64,000 nt of DNA from Actinoplanes sp. TBRC 11911 (GCF_012933445.1 NZ_JABBNC010000006.1:1-64000); one strand, 5' to 3'. Counted from the first letter of the stretch, positions 1 through 9,432 are shown. Numbers and translations: made by a program. The notes: generated by a model from the sequence alone, not told the origin.

Positions 1-162
1 TGTTAGAAAAGCGTCCCGGCAAACAATAAACATTTGCCAAAGGAATCCAAGCCGGAACAAAACCGGCCCGGGGTAAAAACAATTGGCACTGGCTTTACAA
101 AGCACCCTGTTGAGTTCTCAAAGAACAACCACACCCGGTCGCTTGCCCCGGAGTGCTCGTTT
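1..162 (-). other. 5' leader of a 16S rRNA operon (operon lies left of the window)
   Basis: Read on the minus strand, this stretch contains TTCTTTGAGAACTCAACAG (about 106-124), followed by a block resembling GGATTCCTTTGGCA (about 35-50) and an A/T-richer tail to position 1. In actinobacteria this order is typical of the leader between the rrn promoter and the 16S gene, where the first motif belongs to the antitermination/processing region. No rRNA body is present, so the 16S gene must start left of position 1. The sequence is less GC-rich than its surroundings and carries no credible reading frame. The assignment comes from recalled leader motifs, not an alignment. Confidence 0.68.
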
Positions 163-192
163 ACTTTACCCCTCGCCATTTCGTATCGTCAA
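163..192 (-). promoter_or_regulatory. Probable rrn promoter (minus strand)
   Basis: On the minus strand TTGACG (192-187) is followed after 18 nt by TAAAGT (168-163). This is a good -35/-10 pair for the housekeeping sigma factor. It lies directly upstream of the rRNA-leader-like sequence and points the same way. Other rrn promoters may exist further right, but no second pair as good was seen. Confidence 0.55.
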
Positions 193-640
193 ATCCGGAT
201 TGAGGCCCGAATTCGCCGTCACAAAATGTGCGACAGGCACCACGAATTGCACACGCCGGAACGGGCAAAGCGCTCCACCGTACTGATCTTCGTGGTTTCC
301 TCCAGGACGGCCGCGCCGGGCCTCTCTCGAGTCCCGCCTCGCTCGCCCGTCTCCCTGGCGGCTCGAACAACATTACAGCCCGTTCGCCCGACCGCCAAAT
401 CGACCCCACCGCCCGAAGAGGACCCGGCGAAACACCACTTCGGAGCCGCCGACCGGCAACCAGCAGGCAAACGCGATCACAAAAGCTCACCGAGTCGGTC
501 ACGGTGCGTCAGGCATACGCACCGCATGCCCACGAACATCAGCGCCTCGGGTGGTGGCGGGGTGGTGGCGGGGTGGCGCGGTGGGGGTGACGGCGCGGTG
601 GCGAGTGCGGCGCGGTCACGGCGCGGGGGCTGGTGACCGC
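193..640. other. Gene-free stretch upstream of the rrn promoter
   Basis: Open frames here have neither a ribosome binding site nor recognisable protein sequence, and they overlap on both strands. From about 545 the DNA becomes a GGTGG/GCGG-rich low-complexity run that grades into the 18-bp array. The part next to the rrn promoter could hold upstream activator sites, but none was identified. Confidence 0.5.
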
Positions 641-766
641 GCGGTCGCGGGCGGCAGCGCGGTCGCGGGCGGCAGCGCGGTCGCAGGCGGCAGCGCGGTC
701 GCAGGCGGCACCACGGTCGCAGGCGGCACCACGGTCGCAGGCGGCACCACGGTCGCAGGCGGCACC
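641..766. repeat. 18-bp tandem repeat, seven units
   Basis: Seven contiguous 18-bp units starting GCGGTCGCGGGCGGCAGC drift stepwise to ACGGTCGCAGGCGGCACC. The first two units carry GCGGG, the third and fourth GCAGG, and the last three are identical. That gradient suggests growth by slippage or unequal crossover at one end. The period is a multiple of three, so long open frames appear on both strands (for example repeating Val-Ala-Gly-Gly), but nothing supports translation. Confidence 0.9.
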
Positions 767-975
767 CACTTGACCGGTCGCCTGGCCGATGCTCCTCGCC
801 AGCCACCATACGAGCGAGGCCGCCAGACGAGGCGGCCCGCCGAAAGAGTCCGGCCCGCCCGAAGAGGGGCTCAGGCCATCACCCAAAGATGCGAACCGAT
901 GCCCGCACTCCTTGACCCGCCGAAAAGTCCGATGATGAGATTCCAGACCCGCGACCCCACGCCCGAGGAGCCCCC

Positions 976-2616
976 ATGCCCCACGCCGACCTGCTCTTCA
1001 CCGGCGGAAACCTCTTCGGCGACCAGACCGGCCACACCGCCCTGGCAGTCAAGGACGGCCGAATCCTAGCGACCGGCGACGACGACACCCTCTATGACCT
1101 CCGCGGCCCACGAACCGAGGTCATCGACCTCCACGGCCGCCTCCTGCTCCCCGGCTTCCAGGACGCGCACGTCCACGCCGTCATGGGCGGCCTGGAGCTC
1201 AACCTGTGCAACCTCGCCGGCACCACGGACCTCGACGAATACCTGCAGCGCATTCACTCGTACGCCACGGAAAACCCCGACGCCGAGTGGATCGTCGGCG
1301 GCGGCTGGTCCATGGAGAGCTTCGAGGGCGGCATCCCCCACAAAGACATCCTCGATCGCGTCGTACGGGACCGCCCCGTCTTCCTGATGAACCGCGATCA
1401 CCACGCGGCCTGGGTCAACTCCGAAGCGTTGTCGCGCGCCGGCATCACCGCCACCACCCCCGACCCGGCCAGCGGCCGCATCGACCGGGATCACGACGGA
1501 AACCCGGTCGGCGCTCTGCAGGAAGGCGCGATGGATCTGATCCCGGTCCCGTCGACGACTCCGCAGGAACGGCTCGACGGCCTCTACCGGGCCCAGGAGC
1601 TCTTGCACCGATTGGGGATCACCGCCTGGCAGGACGCCATGATGTGCGCCACCAACGGATATCCCGACATCGCCGACGCGTACCTGCAAGCGGCCCGCGA
1701 CCAGACGCTCACCGCAACCGTCATCGGCGCCCTGTGGTGGGATCGCGACAAAGGCGCCGAGCAGATCGCCGAGCTGGAGGCGAAACGCGAGTTCTACACG
1801 GTGGGCCGGCTGCGCAGCAGCACGGTCAAGCTCATGCTCGACGGCATCGCCGAGAATTTCACCGCCGCCATGACCGAGCCTTATCGCGACGCGTGCGGTT
1901 GCACCACCGCGAACAGCGGCCTCGAGTTCATCGACCCGGAGGCGCTCAAGACGTATGTGACGGAGCTGGACGCGCGGGGCTTCCAGTCGCATTTTCACGC
2001 TTTAGGCGACCGGGCCGTCCGCGACGCGCTCAACGCGATCGAGACCGCCCGGAACAACGCTCGCACCATGAACGGCATCGACGACACCCGCCCCCATCTC
2101 GCTCATCTGCAGGTGATCCATCCGGATGACATCCCGCGTTTCCACCATCTGAAAGCGACCGCCAACATGCAGCCCTATTGGGCCGCGCACGAGCCTCAGA
2201 TGGACGACCTCACGCTGCCTTTCCTCGACCCGGAACTGGCCGCCCGGCAATACCCGTTCGGCGATCTCGAGCGCGCGGGGGCGCGACTGGCCGGCGGCAG
2301 CGACTGGCCGGTGAGCACACCCGACCCGTTGCAGGGCATTCACGTGGCGGTCAACCGGGTCCATCACGGCGATGACGCCGACAGCTTCCTGCCGGAGCAG
2401 AAACTGAGCCTGCGTACGGCGCTGTCCGCGTACACAAAGGGGTCGGCTTTTGTGAATCGCCTCGATGACACGGGTGCCCTGCGCGAGGGATTCCGCGCCG
2501 ATCTGGTGGTGCTGGACCGTAACCCGTTCGATCACGAGCCTTCACGGATCGGTGACACGCGGGTCGCGATGACCTTCGTGGATGGTGCACGGGTCTATTC
2601 CGCGCCTAACGCATGA
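976..2616 (+). CDS. YtcJ-like metal-dependent amidohydrolase (Amidohydro_3 family)
   Basis: A 546-residue zinc-type hydrolase of the amidohydrolase superfamily, presumably cytoplasmic because there is no signal peptide. The N-terminal beta-sandwich leads into the metal-binding FQDAHVH motif (His65, His67). Further parts of the barrel site are the SHFHALGDRAV segment (about 338) and the GGSDWPV motif with the late catalytic Asp. The length fits the YtcJ group. The ATG is supported by a GAGGAG ribosome site about 7 nt upstream. Family members cleave amides or formamides, but the substrate cannot be read from sequence. The 3' end overlaps the convergent UspA gene by 11 bp. Confidence 0.9.
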   Translation: MPHADLLFTGGNLFGDQTGHTALAVKDGRILATGDDDTLYDLRGPRTEVIDLHGRLLLPGFQDAHVHAVMGGLELNLCNLAGTTDLDEYLQRIHSYATENPDAEWIVGGGWSMESFEGGIPHKDILDRVVRDRPVFLMNRDHHAAWVNSEALSRAGITATTPDPASGRIDRDHDGNPVGALQEGAMDLIPVPSTTPQERLDGLYRAQELLHRLGITAWQDAMMCATNGYPDIADAYLQAARDQTLTATVIGALWWDRDKGAEQIAELEAKREFYTVGRLRSSTVKLMLDGIAENFTAAMTEPYRDACGCTTANSGLEFIDPEALKTYVTELDARGFQSHFHALGDRAVRDALNAIETARNNARTMNGIDDTRPHLAHLQVIHPDDIPRFHHLKATANMQPYWAAHEPQMDDLTLPFLDPELAARQYPFGDLERAGARLAGGSDWPVSTPDPLQGIHVAVNRVHHGDDADSFLPEQKLSLRTALSAYTKGSAFVNRLDDTGALREGFRADLVVLDRNPFDHEPSRIGDTRVAMTFVDGARVYSAPNA

Positions 2617-3079
2617 GCTCGCGCACGAGCCGCGTTCCGGACGTCCCGGCGAGGCTCGCCATTTCCGGGCGCGGAACGACGACCACCGGGCAGACGGCGC
2701 CCTTGACCACGCCGCGCGCGACGCCGCCGGGGAGCCATTTGTAACGCGAGGAACCGACCACGATCAGGTCGCTCGGACAGGCGCAGCTTTTGAGTACCGC
2801 GGCCGCGTTTCCACCGGGCGAGCGCACCGCGATGTCCAGGTCGTCGGGCCGGTGCCCGACGGCCAGGCGGAACGTCTCCTCGATGAGAACACGTCCTTCG
2901 GCGGAAAGCGTCGCCTCCCACTGCCAGACATTGCGTGCACGCGGTCCGGCGTCGAGCATCCACGCGCGTACGGCCCACAGCGGCACGTCGCGGCGCCGGG
3001 CCTCAGCGACCGCGAAACGCAGGGCTTCCAGTCCCGCCAGCGACGGCGAAACACCGACAATGACTTTCGAATCGTCCAC
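2606..3079 (-). CDS. Universal stress protein (UspA domain)
   Basis: A single UspA domain of 157 residues. It begins with the typical beta strand VIVGVSPS and ends with the nucleotide-binding signature around GSSRYKWLPGGVARGVV, followed by CPVVVVP. This G-x2-G-x9-G type motif marks the ATP-binding UspA class. Such proteins help actinobacteria survive dormancy, hypoxia and envelope stress. It lies downstream of the GH13 gene on the same strand, separated by 70 bp that contain an inverted repeat, so it probably has its own promoter. Confidence 0.88.
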   Translation of the reverse strand: MDDSKVIVGVSPSLAGLEALRFAVAEARRRDVPLWAVRAWMLDAGPRARNVWQWEATLSAEGRVLIEETFRLAVGHRPDDLDIAVRSPGGNAAAVLKSCACPSDLIVVGSSRYKWLPGGVARGVVKGAVCPVVVVPRPEMASLAGTSGTRLVRELMR

Positions 3080-3119
3080 GCGTCAACGTTGGCGCGGCGG
3101 CGGCCCGGCCGGCAGTGGT

Positions 3120-3144
3120 GTTCACACCCCCGATACGGGTGAAC
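3120..3144. promoter_or_regulatory. Inverted repeat upstream of the UspA gene
   Basis: GTTCAC (3120-3125) and GTGAAC (3139-3144) form perfect 6-bp arms around 13 nt. The repeat is 40 bp upstream of the UspA start and just after the GH13 stop. It could be an operator or a weak terminator. No T tract follows. Confidence 0.35.
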
Positions 3145-3149
3145 TTGCG

Positions 3150-4637
3150 TTATTGACGCTCTGTTGACGCGGGTGTGACGGCGAACAAATGGCTGCCCCA
3201 CGCGGGGAGATCCACATAGAGGCCCGCGCCCGCCATCTCGTCGCCGGATCGGTCAAAGGTACGGCCGCTGAGCAGGTCGATCAGGCGCCAGCTCGGCCCG
3301 CTGAGCGAGGGCCAGGGCAGCACGATCCGGGCTTGCGCCGGCCGGGCGGACAGATTGACGACGGTCACGTGGTGCGGGGTGCCGTCGTGCCATGCCCAGG
3401 CGAGCACATTGTCGTGGGTGGCGTTGTCCGGCCAGCCGCGCGCTTCGACGAGGGTCCATTCACCGCGGCGCATGCCCGCGACCACCGCGAGAAGCCGCCG
3501 GTAGAACGCGACCAAATCGTCGGAGACGGCCTCCGCGGGCCGCCGCCCGAGAAAGACCGGAAGGTGCTGGCGGAATCCCTCGAACTGCCCGTCGTGCCAC
3601 ATCGTCGCGCCGGGCAGCGTGGCCACCGCGACCGCCGCCGCCCGATCGCGTCCGCCGGGAAACGCCGTGGCGGCGCGGGGTTCGTCGTGATTCTCGATGA
3701 ATCGGAGCAGCCGATCTTGGTAGGACCGTCCGGCGGACAGATGTTTGCGCACCGCCTCGGCATTCTCGTGCGCGAGCCGGTCGTAGAGCCTCTTGTCGTA
3801 ACAGAAATCGAACCCTTGCTGCTGCAACGTCCATTCCATGTCCCAGTACGCCTCGGCGATGAGCACCACCTCCGGATGCGTACCCCGCAACGCGGAAATG
3901 ACCGCCGGCCAGAACTCGACCGGCGGAACCGGCCCCGCGTGCGCGCCCCAGGTGCGGGCGAAAACCTCGTTCGTGAACAGCATCGCCATGTCGCAGCGGA
4001 TCCCGTCGCCCTGCGCGGCGATATCGGCGAGCGCATCGACGGCCGCCGCTCGCAATCCGGGGTCGAAGGCGTTCAGCTGGGCGACATCGGGCCACGGCGG
4101 GAAATAGGGGTCGCGGCCGTGCGCGATCACCCGGTCCCCGGCGGCGAACCAGGCGGCCGGTTCGCGTACGAGATCGTCGGCGGAGCCTTGAATGAACCAG
4201 GACGGGTGCGAGATGACCGCCGGATGATCGGGTGCCACGTGGTTGGGCACGTAGTCGAGGATCAGCCGCACGCCGCGTGCCCGCAGCGCGGCCCGCGCCG
4301 TGGCCAGGCCGGACGGCCCGCCGAGCCGCTCGTCCACCACGTAGCGGCGCACGCAGTACGGCGACCCGACGATGTCCGGCGCGGACAGATCGGGCAGCGC
4401 GTCGCGGAACGATCGCTGCAGCTCCTCGTTGGCGAGCGCGATCTCCACCCCGGCCGGGCTGCGCTCCCACACCCCCATCAGCCACACCGCGTCGGTGCCG
4501 GGCGGAATCGTCTCGTCCCACACCTCGGCGGGCACCTCACCGAGCGTGATCGGGCGGCCGAGGCGTACGCCGATGTCATGAAGCCACGGCCAAGTGTCGA
4601 TCTCGTACACGACGGGAGCGTCCGGCCAGCCGGTCAT
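3150..4637 (-). CDS. GH13 alpha-amylase-family glycosidase, cytoplasmic
   Basis: A 495-residue (beta/alpha)8 glycosidase with the GH13 conserved regions in order: LDYVPNH (Asp128), GIRCDMA with nucleophile Asp216, LIAEAYWD with acid/base Glu262, and FIENHDE with His317-Asp318. There is no signal peptide, so it acts on an intracellular alpha-glucan or oligosaccharide. It starts YEIDTWPWL, unlike secreted amylases, and is related to actinobacterial cytoplasmic alpha-amylase-like proteins. The ATG has a GGGAGG site 6 nt upstream. Exact specificity (trehalose, maltooligosaccharide or sucrose-type) is unresolved. GlgX (47151) and a secreted amylase (55480) in the window show that the strain handles alpha-glucans. 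Confidence 0.88.
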   Translation of the reverse strand: MTGWPDAPVVYEIDTWPWLHDIGVRLGRPITLGEVPAEVWDETIPPGTDAVWLMGVWERSPAGVEIALANEELQRSFRDALPDLSAPDIVGSPYCVRRYVVDERLGGPSGLATARAALRARGVRLILDYVPNHVAPDHPAVISHPSWFIQGSADDLVREPAAWFAAGDRVIAHGRDPYFPPWPDVAQLNAFDPGLRAAAVDALADIAAQGDGIRCDMAMLFTNEVFARTWGAHAGPVPPVEFWPAVISALRGTHPEVVLIAEAYWDMEWTLQQQGFDFCYDKRLYDRLAHENAEAVRKHLSAGRSYQDRLLRFIENHDEPRAATAFPGGRDRAAAVAVATLPGATMWHDGQFEGFRQHLPVFLGRRPAEAVSDDLVAFYRRLLAVVAGMRRGEWTLVEARGWPDNATHDNVLAWAWHDGTPHHVTVVNLSARPAQARIVLPWPSLSGPSWRLIDLLSGRTFDRSGDEMAGAGLYVDLPAWGSHLFAVTPASTERQ

Positions 4638-4765
4638 CGCGATCCTCCCTGCGGTGGGGTCCCCCTCATACTCCGGGACGCACGGCCGTCACCGCCAGCA
4701 CTCCGGGAAAGCTGCCGGGCGTCGCCTACCTGATTGCGCCGGGAATCGCAGGCGTCGATGTTGAG

Positions 4766-5941
4766 GTGATGAGCAGCGCACCGACCATCGATATCCGGCC
4801 CGTCGGCGGCCCGGTCTGGGTGGCGTGGCGCGAGGGCACCCTGACCCGCGCGAAGGAGCTCGAGGCCCTGGCCGCGTGGGTCCGCGCCAGACACCCCGCC
4901 GAGCAGAATGAGGCTCTGGGTGAGGCGATCGCCTGCCATCTGGAGGCCGCGCGGGACGCGGCGATGGTGAAGCCGATGCGGTTGCGCACCGGCCCGCTGA
5001 TGGAACGGGCGTCGAGCAATCTGGACGCCGCCGAGGCGCACATTCTGAACATCGCGCCGCCCGAGTACGTTCTCGGGCAGATGGCGTGCCTGCTCCGGCA
5101 CGTGCAGTGCCACCTGCCCGCGACCGATCCGGGGCGGCAGAACTTCGAGCGCATCGCGCGCACGGTCGGCGTCGACGAGACCCCTCCCCCGGTCCCGCGC
5201 ACGACGTCCCGCCTGGTCGGCCGTCGCGCGCGGCCGGACGAGACGGCCGGGCGCCTGCGGACCATCGACAGCGCCCGCGGTGCGATCGTCACCACCGTAC
5301 GATCGGCCAGTTCGGCGGCGTTGCGTGAGCTGATCCGGTTGCGCAGCTTCCGCAACGTCGTGGTGGTCACGACCGTCCTCATGACCGTGCTCGCCCTGGG
5401 CGTGGCGCTCACCGGGCTGCTCCAGCGCAGCCTGATCCCGTTGTGTTTCGCCCCGGAGGAGTCCGGCACGGCGGTGGTCGTCTGCCCGACCGCCCAGTCC
5501 GACCGGTTCACGCCGTCGCAGGACGGTGGCACGGCGCAGTCCGGGGCGCCGGTGCGCGACATCGACACGGTGGTCGCCGAGACGACGCGTCCGGAGGATC
5601 TGCTCATCGTCGAGCTGGTGGGCCTCACCGCGGCGGCCATCGCGACCGCCGCCGCCATCCGCCGGATCAAGGGCACGTCCGAGCGGTACGGCATCCCGGT
5701 CGCGCTCGCCGCGCTCAAGCTCCCGACCGGAGCGCTCACCGCGTTCCTCGGCCTGCTGCTCATGCGCGGCCAATTCGTGCCCGGCCTCAGCGCGCTCGAC
5801 ACCTCCGCGCAGATCTTGGCGTGGGCGCTGGTCTTCGGGTACGCCCAGCAGCTGTTCACCCGCCTGGTCGATCAGCAGGGCCAGACCGTGCTGAACAGCG
5901 TACGAGTTCCCGACGCACCGGTCCGACCCGGCCGAGGTTGA
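4766..5941 (+). CDS. Hypothetical membrane protein
   Basis: 391 residues, not assigned to a named family. Residues 1-190 are helical, charged and presumably cytoplasmic. Hydrophobic segments follow at about 198-219, 279-297 and 309-333, with a weaker one at 346-362. The 60-residue loop between the first two contains two cysteines (227, 240) that could form a disulfide outside. Translation may start at GTG 4766 or the adjacent ATG 4769; no strong ribosome site separates them. It diverges from the GH13 gene over 128 bp. Codon use looks native. Function is unknown. Confidence 0.72.
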   Translation: MMSSAPTIDIRPVGGPVWVAWREGTLTRAKELEALAAWVRARHPAEQNEALGEAIACHLEAARDAAMVKPMRLRTGPLMERASSNLDAAEAHILNIAPPEYVLGQMACLLRHVQCHLPATDPGRQNFERIARTVGVDETPPPVPRTTSRLVGRRARPDETAGRLRTIDSARGAIVTTVRSASSAALRELIRLRSFRNVVVVTTVLMTVLALGVALTGLLQRSLIPLCFAPEESGTAVVVCPTAQSDRFTPSQDGGTAQSGAPVRDIDTVVAETTRPEDLLIVELVGLTAAAIATAAAIRRIKGTSERYGIPVALAALKLPTGALTAFLGLLLMRGQFVPGLSALDTSAQILAWALVFGYAQQLFTRLVDQQGQTVLNSVRVPDAPVRPGRG

Positions 5942-6009
5942 TCTCCCGGCGAATTTTTGTCGGGGGGTCCCGCTACGGTGTCGCCCTCAATCCCATGAGG
6001 AGGCGTGCC

Positions 6010-8763
6010 GTGAAGTTGTTCGACGCGATCGACCGGCTGGACAGCGAGGCCATCGTCGAGCTGCTCGCCCCGTTGAGCGAACCGGAGCGGTCCGCGCTCG
6101 ACCGCCGGGTCGCGGTGCTGGCCGAAAAGCTCTACGCGCGGGAACGCGACGCGGGGGTGAACGCCACCTACGAGGATCACCGGCGGGTCGACGCGGCGTT
6201 TCTCGCCTGGGTCGGTGTGGGCACGCCGAAGACGTGGCCGCGCGGCGTGGACATCCATGACGGGCCGCAGCGCATGCGCCTGCAGGACGCGTTCTCCTCG
6301 CCGGCCGGCCATCGGGTCCTCGCCGATCGCCGCCCGGAGTGGCTGTCCGAGCTCGCCGACGAATATCTGACATTCGGTCATGGGCTCTGGGACGCGGTCT
6401 GGCGCTTGGTCGTCGACGGCCTGATCCCGCGGCCGGACAATCCGGCATACCTGGCCGGCCTGGCCGAATACGCGGGAAAATCACAGCAGGAACCGGTGGC
6501 CGCGATGGTGAAACGCGACCCGGCTCTGCTCGCCGTCGAGCTGCCGGCGTTTCTGGACCGCCACGGGCTGGCCGACCTGGTCCGCCACGACGACCGTCGC
6601 CATGACACACCCTTCAGACCAGCCCTTCCGGTACGCGTGTGGTCCCCGCTCCTGACGCCGGACGAGCCGCTCCGAGGCCGCGTGCTCACCGGGGTGCTCG
6701 ACGCGCTCGCCGGCGACGCGGCGGGCCGGGACGCACCGGCGTACCAGAAATTTCTCGAAAGCTTGAATCCGGATCTCGACGAGCTCGCCGAGCGGCGCCT
6801 GCTGTTGCTGCGCATGGCCGGGCACCCTCTCCCGTCGGTCGTCTGGTACGCCGTACTCAAGCTCGCCAAGCTCGACAAGGCCGGCCACCTCGACCCGTCC
6901 GACGTGGTGGAGCACCTGGCACCGGCGACGACAGCGTCGTCCGCGCGCACCGCCGTCGCCGCCGTCCAGCTGATCGCGGCCGCTCTGCACCGGCAGCCTG
7001 CTCTTGCCGACGCCGCCGCCGGCCATTTGACCCCCGCGCTCGGTCACACCAGCGCCGATGTCCAGATGGCGGTGGTCAAGACCCTTCTCGAGTACGCCTC
7101 GGACGCCGAGGTGATGGCGGTCCTGACCGATGCGCTGCCGGATCTCGCGCCCACGGTGGCGGCCGAGCTGGGCGTGTCGATGCCGTCGCACGACCCGGGA
7201 CTGGCGGGGCTGCTGACCGACCCGCGATTACCCGCCGACGTGCTCGCCGCCGCGCGCGCGGGAGAGGAGCCACCGCCGGTGGTCGTCGGCCCGCACCCCG
7301 GCGGGTCGGGTCCGGTCACCGCGATCACGACCCTGGATTCGCTGGTCGAGGAGCTACTGCGGGTCCTCGACCGCACCGGCCGCACCAGCATGACGATGGA
7401 GCGGGCGCTGGACGGACTGGCCGCGCTCGGCGGTCCCCGTCCCGCCGACTTCGGCCACCGCGTGGGTCCGGTCATCGCCCGGGCGAACGCGTTCTTCGAC
7501 GCCGACGATCCACCCCGGTGGGGCGAGAGCATCACCGGCGACTTCGCGTTCCTCGTGGCCTCCTGGACCGACCCGCCCCGCACGCTCGCGTCGGACCAGC
7601 TTCTCGACGAGCCGCGGGACTGGCTGATGGGCCGGATCAGCGAGGTCGCGTCGGCCCGCAAGCGGGGCACCTCCGCCCGGCTGCTCGCGCTGCCCACCGA
7701 TGCGGAGGGCTGGATCGATCCCGTCGTCCTCGCCGACCGGGTGCTCGCGGTCGGCGACGAGGCCTTGGACCGTCCGCTCGACGTGGCGATCGCGATCGGC
7801 CGGCTCACTCCGTGGGACCGCGCCGCGGCCAGGGAACGGCTGGCCGGAGCATCCGGCCGGCTCGCCGCGGTGATCCGGGCGGCGTGCGGCTCACCGGAGA
7901 AGCCTCCGGCGGATCTTCCGTACGTGGTGCGCCGGGCCGTGCAGTGGGTGCGCGGCGGGCCGTACGAGGGGCCGCCCTACCGGTTCGGGGATCCGGTGCC
8001 GGCCCCGCCCGAGGAGGTCTCCTATCCGCGCGAGGTGCACGGTAAGGCCAGGTGGGTGCCGACCGCGGACGGTGGGATCTTCGCCGACTTCACCCACCTG
8101 CCCGAGTATCAGGAGTGGTCGCGCTGGCAGAGCCACACATCGACCGCCCGCTACTCCACCGGTTGGGCCGCTTCGCAGTGGCCGGGCGACACGCGCTGGG
8201 TGTGGGAGTCGGCGGCGCACTCGCGGCGGGTGCTGTCCTGGCTGCTCGACCCGCGGGAGCCGCTGACCGCTGCGGCGCTGCGCGCGGTGATCCGCCACCT
8301 CGCCGACGGTTCGGCCCGCGTCCGGGCCCGCGCGACCGACGTGCTGACCGCGTCGATCGGCGACGGCCGCCTCACGAGCGCCGGCCTGGGCGCCGCGCTG
8401 CTTTCCGAGTGGAGCAGCCGGTTCGTCGAGCCGCTCACGCTGGTCGCCGGGTCGTCCCCGCTACATCGCGCGGTCGTGCGGCGCGCCCTGGTGGCGAGCG
8501 CCGGGTCGTGGCTGACCCTGCCGTCGAGGCCATTGTGCACACTGCTGGACCTGCTCGACCAACTGTGCGCAGCGGACCGGACCGGCATCGCCGGCGGGCG
8601 GGCCCGCGCCCTGCTGGCCGGACGCCAGGCGGGACGGACGAAGACAGCCACGCTGATCCGGAGGTTGCTGGCGCACCCGCCGGGCGAGGATTGGCCCGCG
8701 GCCGCGGCCGCTCAGGCGCTGCGGGCGAGAATCGCCCGCCAGTGGCCGAGAGAGCTGGCGTGA
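6010..8763 (+). CDS. Large alpha-helical repeat protein, DUF6493-like
   Basis: A soluble protein of about 917 residues. The frame is open far upstream, but the real start is taken as GTG 6010 because a perfect AGGAGG lies at 5998-6003 and protein-like sequence begins there (KLFDAIDRLDSEAIVELL). The middle reads as successive amphipathic helices resembling HEAT-type repeats. The C-terminal half contains a conserved Trp/Arg-rich core. It resembles the actinobacterial DUF6493 family, often encoded near vWA/MoxR-type ATPase systems, although no such partner is seen here. Role unknown; a scaffold or peptide-binding repeat protein is plausible. Confidence 0.78.
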   Translation: MKLFDAIDRLDSEAIVELLAPLSEPERSALDRRVAVLAEKLYARERDAGVNATYEDHRRVDAAFLAWVGVGTPKTWPRGVDIHDGPQRMRLQDAFSSPAGHRVLADRRPEWLSELADEYLTFGHGLWDAVWRLVVDGLIPRPDNPAYLAGLAEYAGKSQQEPVAAMVKRDPALLAVELPAFLDRHGLADLVRHDDRRHDTPFRPALPVRVWSPLLTPDEPLRGRVLTGVLDALAGDAAGRDAPAYQKFLESLNPDLDELAERRLLLLRMAGHPLPSVVWYAVLKLAKLDKAGHLDPSDVVEHLAPATTASSARTAVAAVQLIAAALHRQPALADAAAGHLTPALGHTSADVQMAVVKTLLEYASDAEVMAVLTDALPDLAPTVAAELGVSMPSHDPGLAGLLTDPRLPADVLAAARAGEEPPPVVVGPHPGGSGPVTAITTLDSLVEELLRVLDRTGRTSMTMERALDGLAALGGPRPADFGHRVGPVIARANAFFDADDPPRWGESITGDFAFLVASWTDPPRTLASDQLLDEPRDWLMGRISEVASARKRGTSARLLALPTDAEGWIDPVVLADRVLAVGDEALDRPLDVAIAIGRLTPWDRAAARERLAGASGRLAAVIRAACGSPEKPPADLPYVVRRAVQWVRGGPYEGPPYRFGDPVPAPPEEVSYPREVHGKARWVPTADGGIFADFTHLPEYQEWSRWQSHTSTARYSTGWAASQWPGDTRWVWESAAHSRRVLSWLLDPREPLTAAALRAVIRHLADGSARVRARATDVLTASIGDGRLTSAGLGAALLSEWSSRFVEPLTLVAGSSPLHRAVVRRALVASAGSWLTLPSRPLCTLLDLLDQLCAADRTGIAGGRARALLAGRQAGRTKTATLIRRLLAHPPGEDWPAAAAAQALRARIARQWPRELA

Positions 8764-8799
8764 ACGCCGGTTTGCCCCGACGCCCCGCCGCGATGGAGG

Positions 8800-9432
8800 T
8801 CAGCGCCGGATGAGGGGGACGTCGAGGCGGGCGGCCAGCTCGTCGAACGAGATGCCGAAGGTCTCCGTCACGCGGGCGCCGCCGTCGTCCAGCACGAACG
8901 TGGCCACGTCCGTGTAGACACGGCTGACGCACGCCTTGCCGGTCAGGGGGTACGTGCAGGACGGCACCAGCTTCGGCTTTCCGTCCTTGGCGAACAACGT
9001 CATCATGACGAACACCTGCTTCGCGCCGATGGCGAGGTCCATCGCGCCGCCCACGGCCGGGATGGCGTCGGGGGCACCCGTCGACCAGTTCGCGAGGTCA
9101 CCGGCCGCGGAGACCTGGAACGCACCCATGATGCAGATGTCCAGGTGGCCGCCGCGCATCATGGCGAACGAGTCGGCGTGGTGGAAGTACGACGCCCCGG
9201 GCAGCTCGGTGACCGGCTGCTTGCCGGCGTTGGTGAGGTCGGGGTCGATCCGGTCGCTGGTGGCGGGCGGTCCCATTCCGAGCATGCCGTTCTCGGTGTG
9301 CAGGATGACGCCGCTGCCCGCACGCAGGTAGTCGGCGACCATGGTGGGCTGGCCGATCCCGAGGTTCACGTACGACCCGTCGGGGATGTCGCGGGCCACG
9401 ATCCGGGCCATCTCCTGCCGCGACAGGCTCAT
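8800..9432 (-). CDS. pcaJ: 3-oxoadipate CoA-transferase, subunit B
   Basis: 210 residues of the beta-type CoA-transferase fold, with SYVNLGIGQP near the N-terminus and the active-site glutamate region LHTENGMLGMGP. Together with PcaI it moves CoA from succinyl-CoA to beta-ketoadipate, the penultimate step of the protocatechuate branch. It is the last gene of the pca operon, and its ATG overlaps the pcaI stop (ATGA), which implies translational coupling. The thiolase PcaF, needed for the final step, is not in the window. Confidence 0.93.
   Translation of the reverse strand: MSLSRQEMARIVARDIPDGSYVNLGIGQPTMVADYLRAGSGVILHTENGMLGMGPPATSDRIDPDLTNAGKQPVTELPGASYFHHADSFAMMRGGHLDICIMGAFQVSAAGDLANWSTGAPDAIPAVGGAMDLAIGAKQVFVMMTLFAKDGKPKLVPSCTYPLTGKACVSRVYTDVATFVLDDGGARVTETFGISFDELAARLDVPLIRR

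Noticed and set aside
34..636. A 200-residue plus-strand protein at the left end
   Set aside because: It overlaps the rrn leader and low-complexity DNA, and has no ribosome site or recognisable domain.
641..766. Collagen-like Val-Ala-Gly-Gly repeat protein
   Set aside because: The frame runs on into the amidohydrolase gene in another frame and has no ribosome site; the array is better read as non-coding repeat DNA.
5443..6009. N-terminal extension of the DUF6493-like protein
   Set aside because: The sequence is the out-of-frame shadow of the preceding membrane gene; AGGAGG at 5998 supports GTG 6010.
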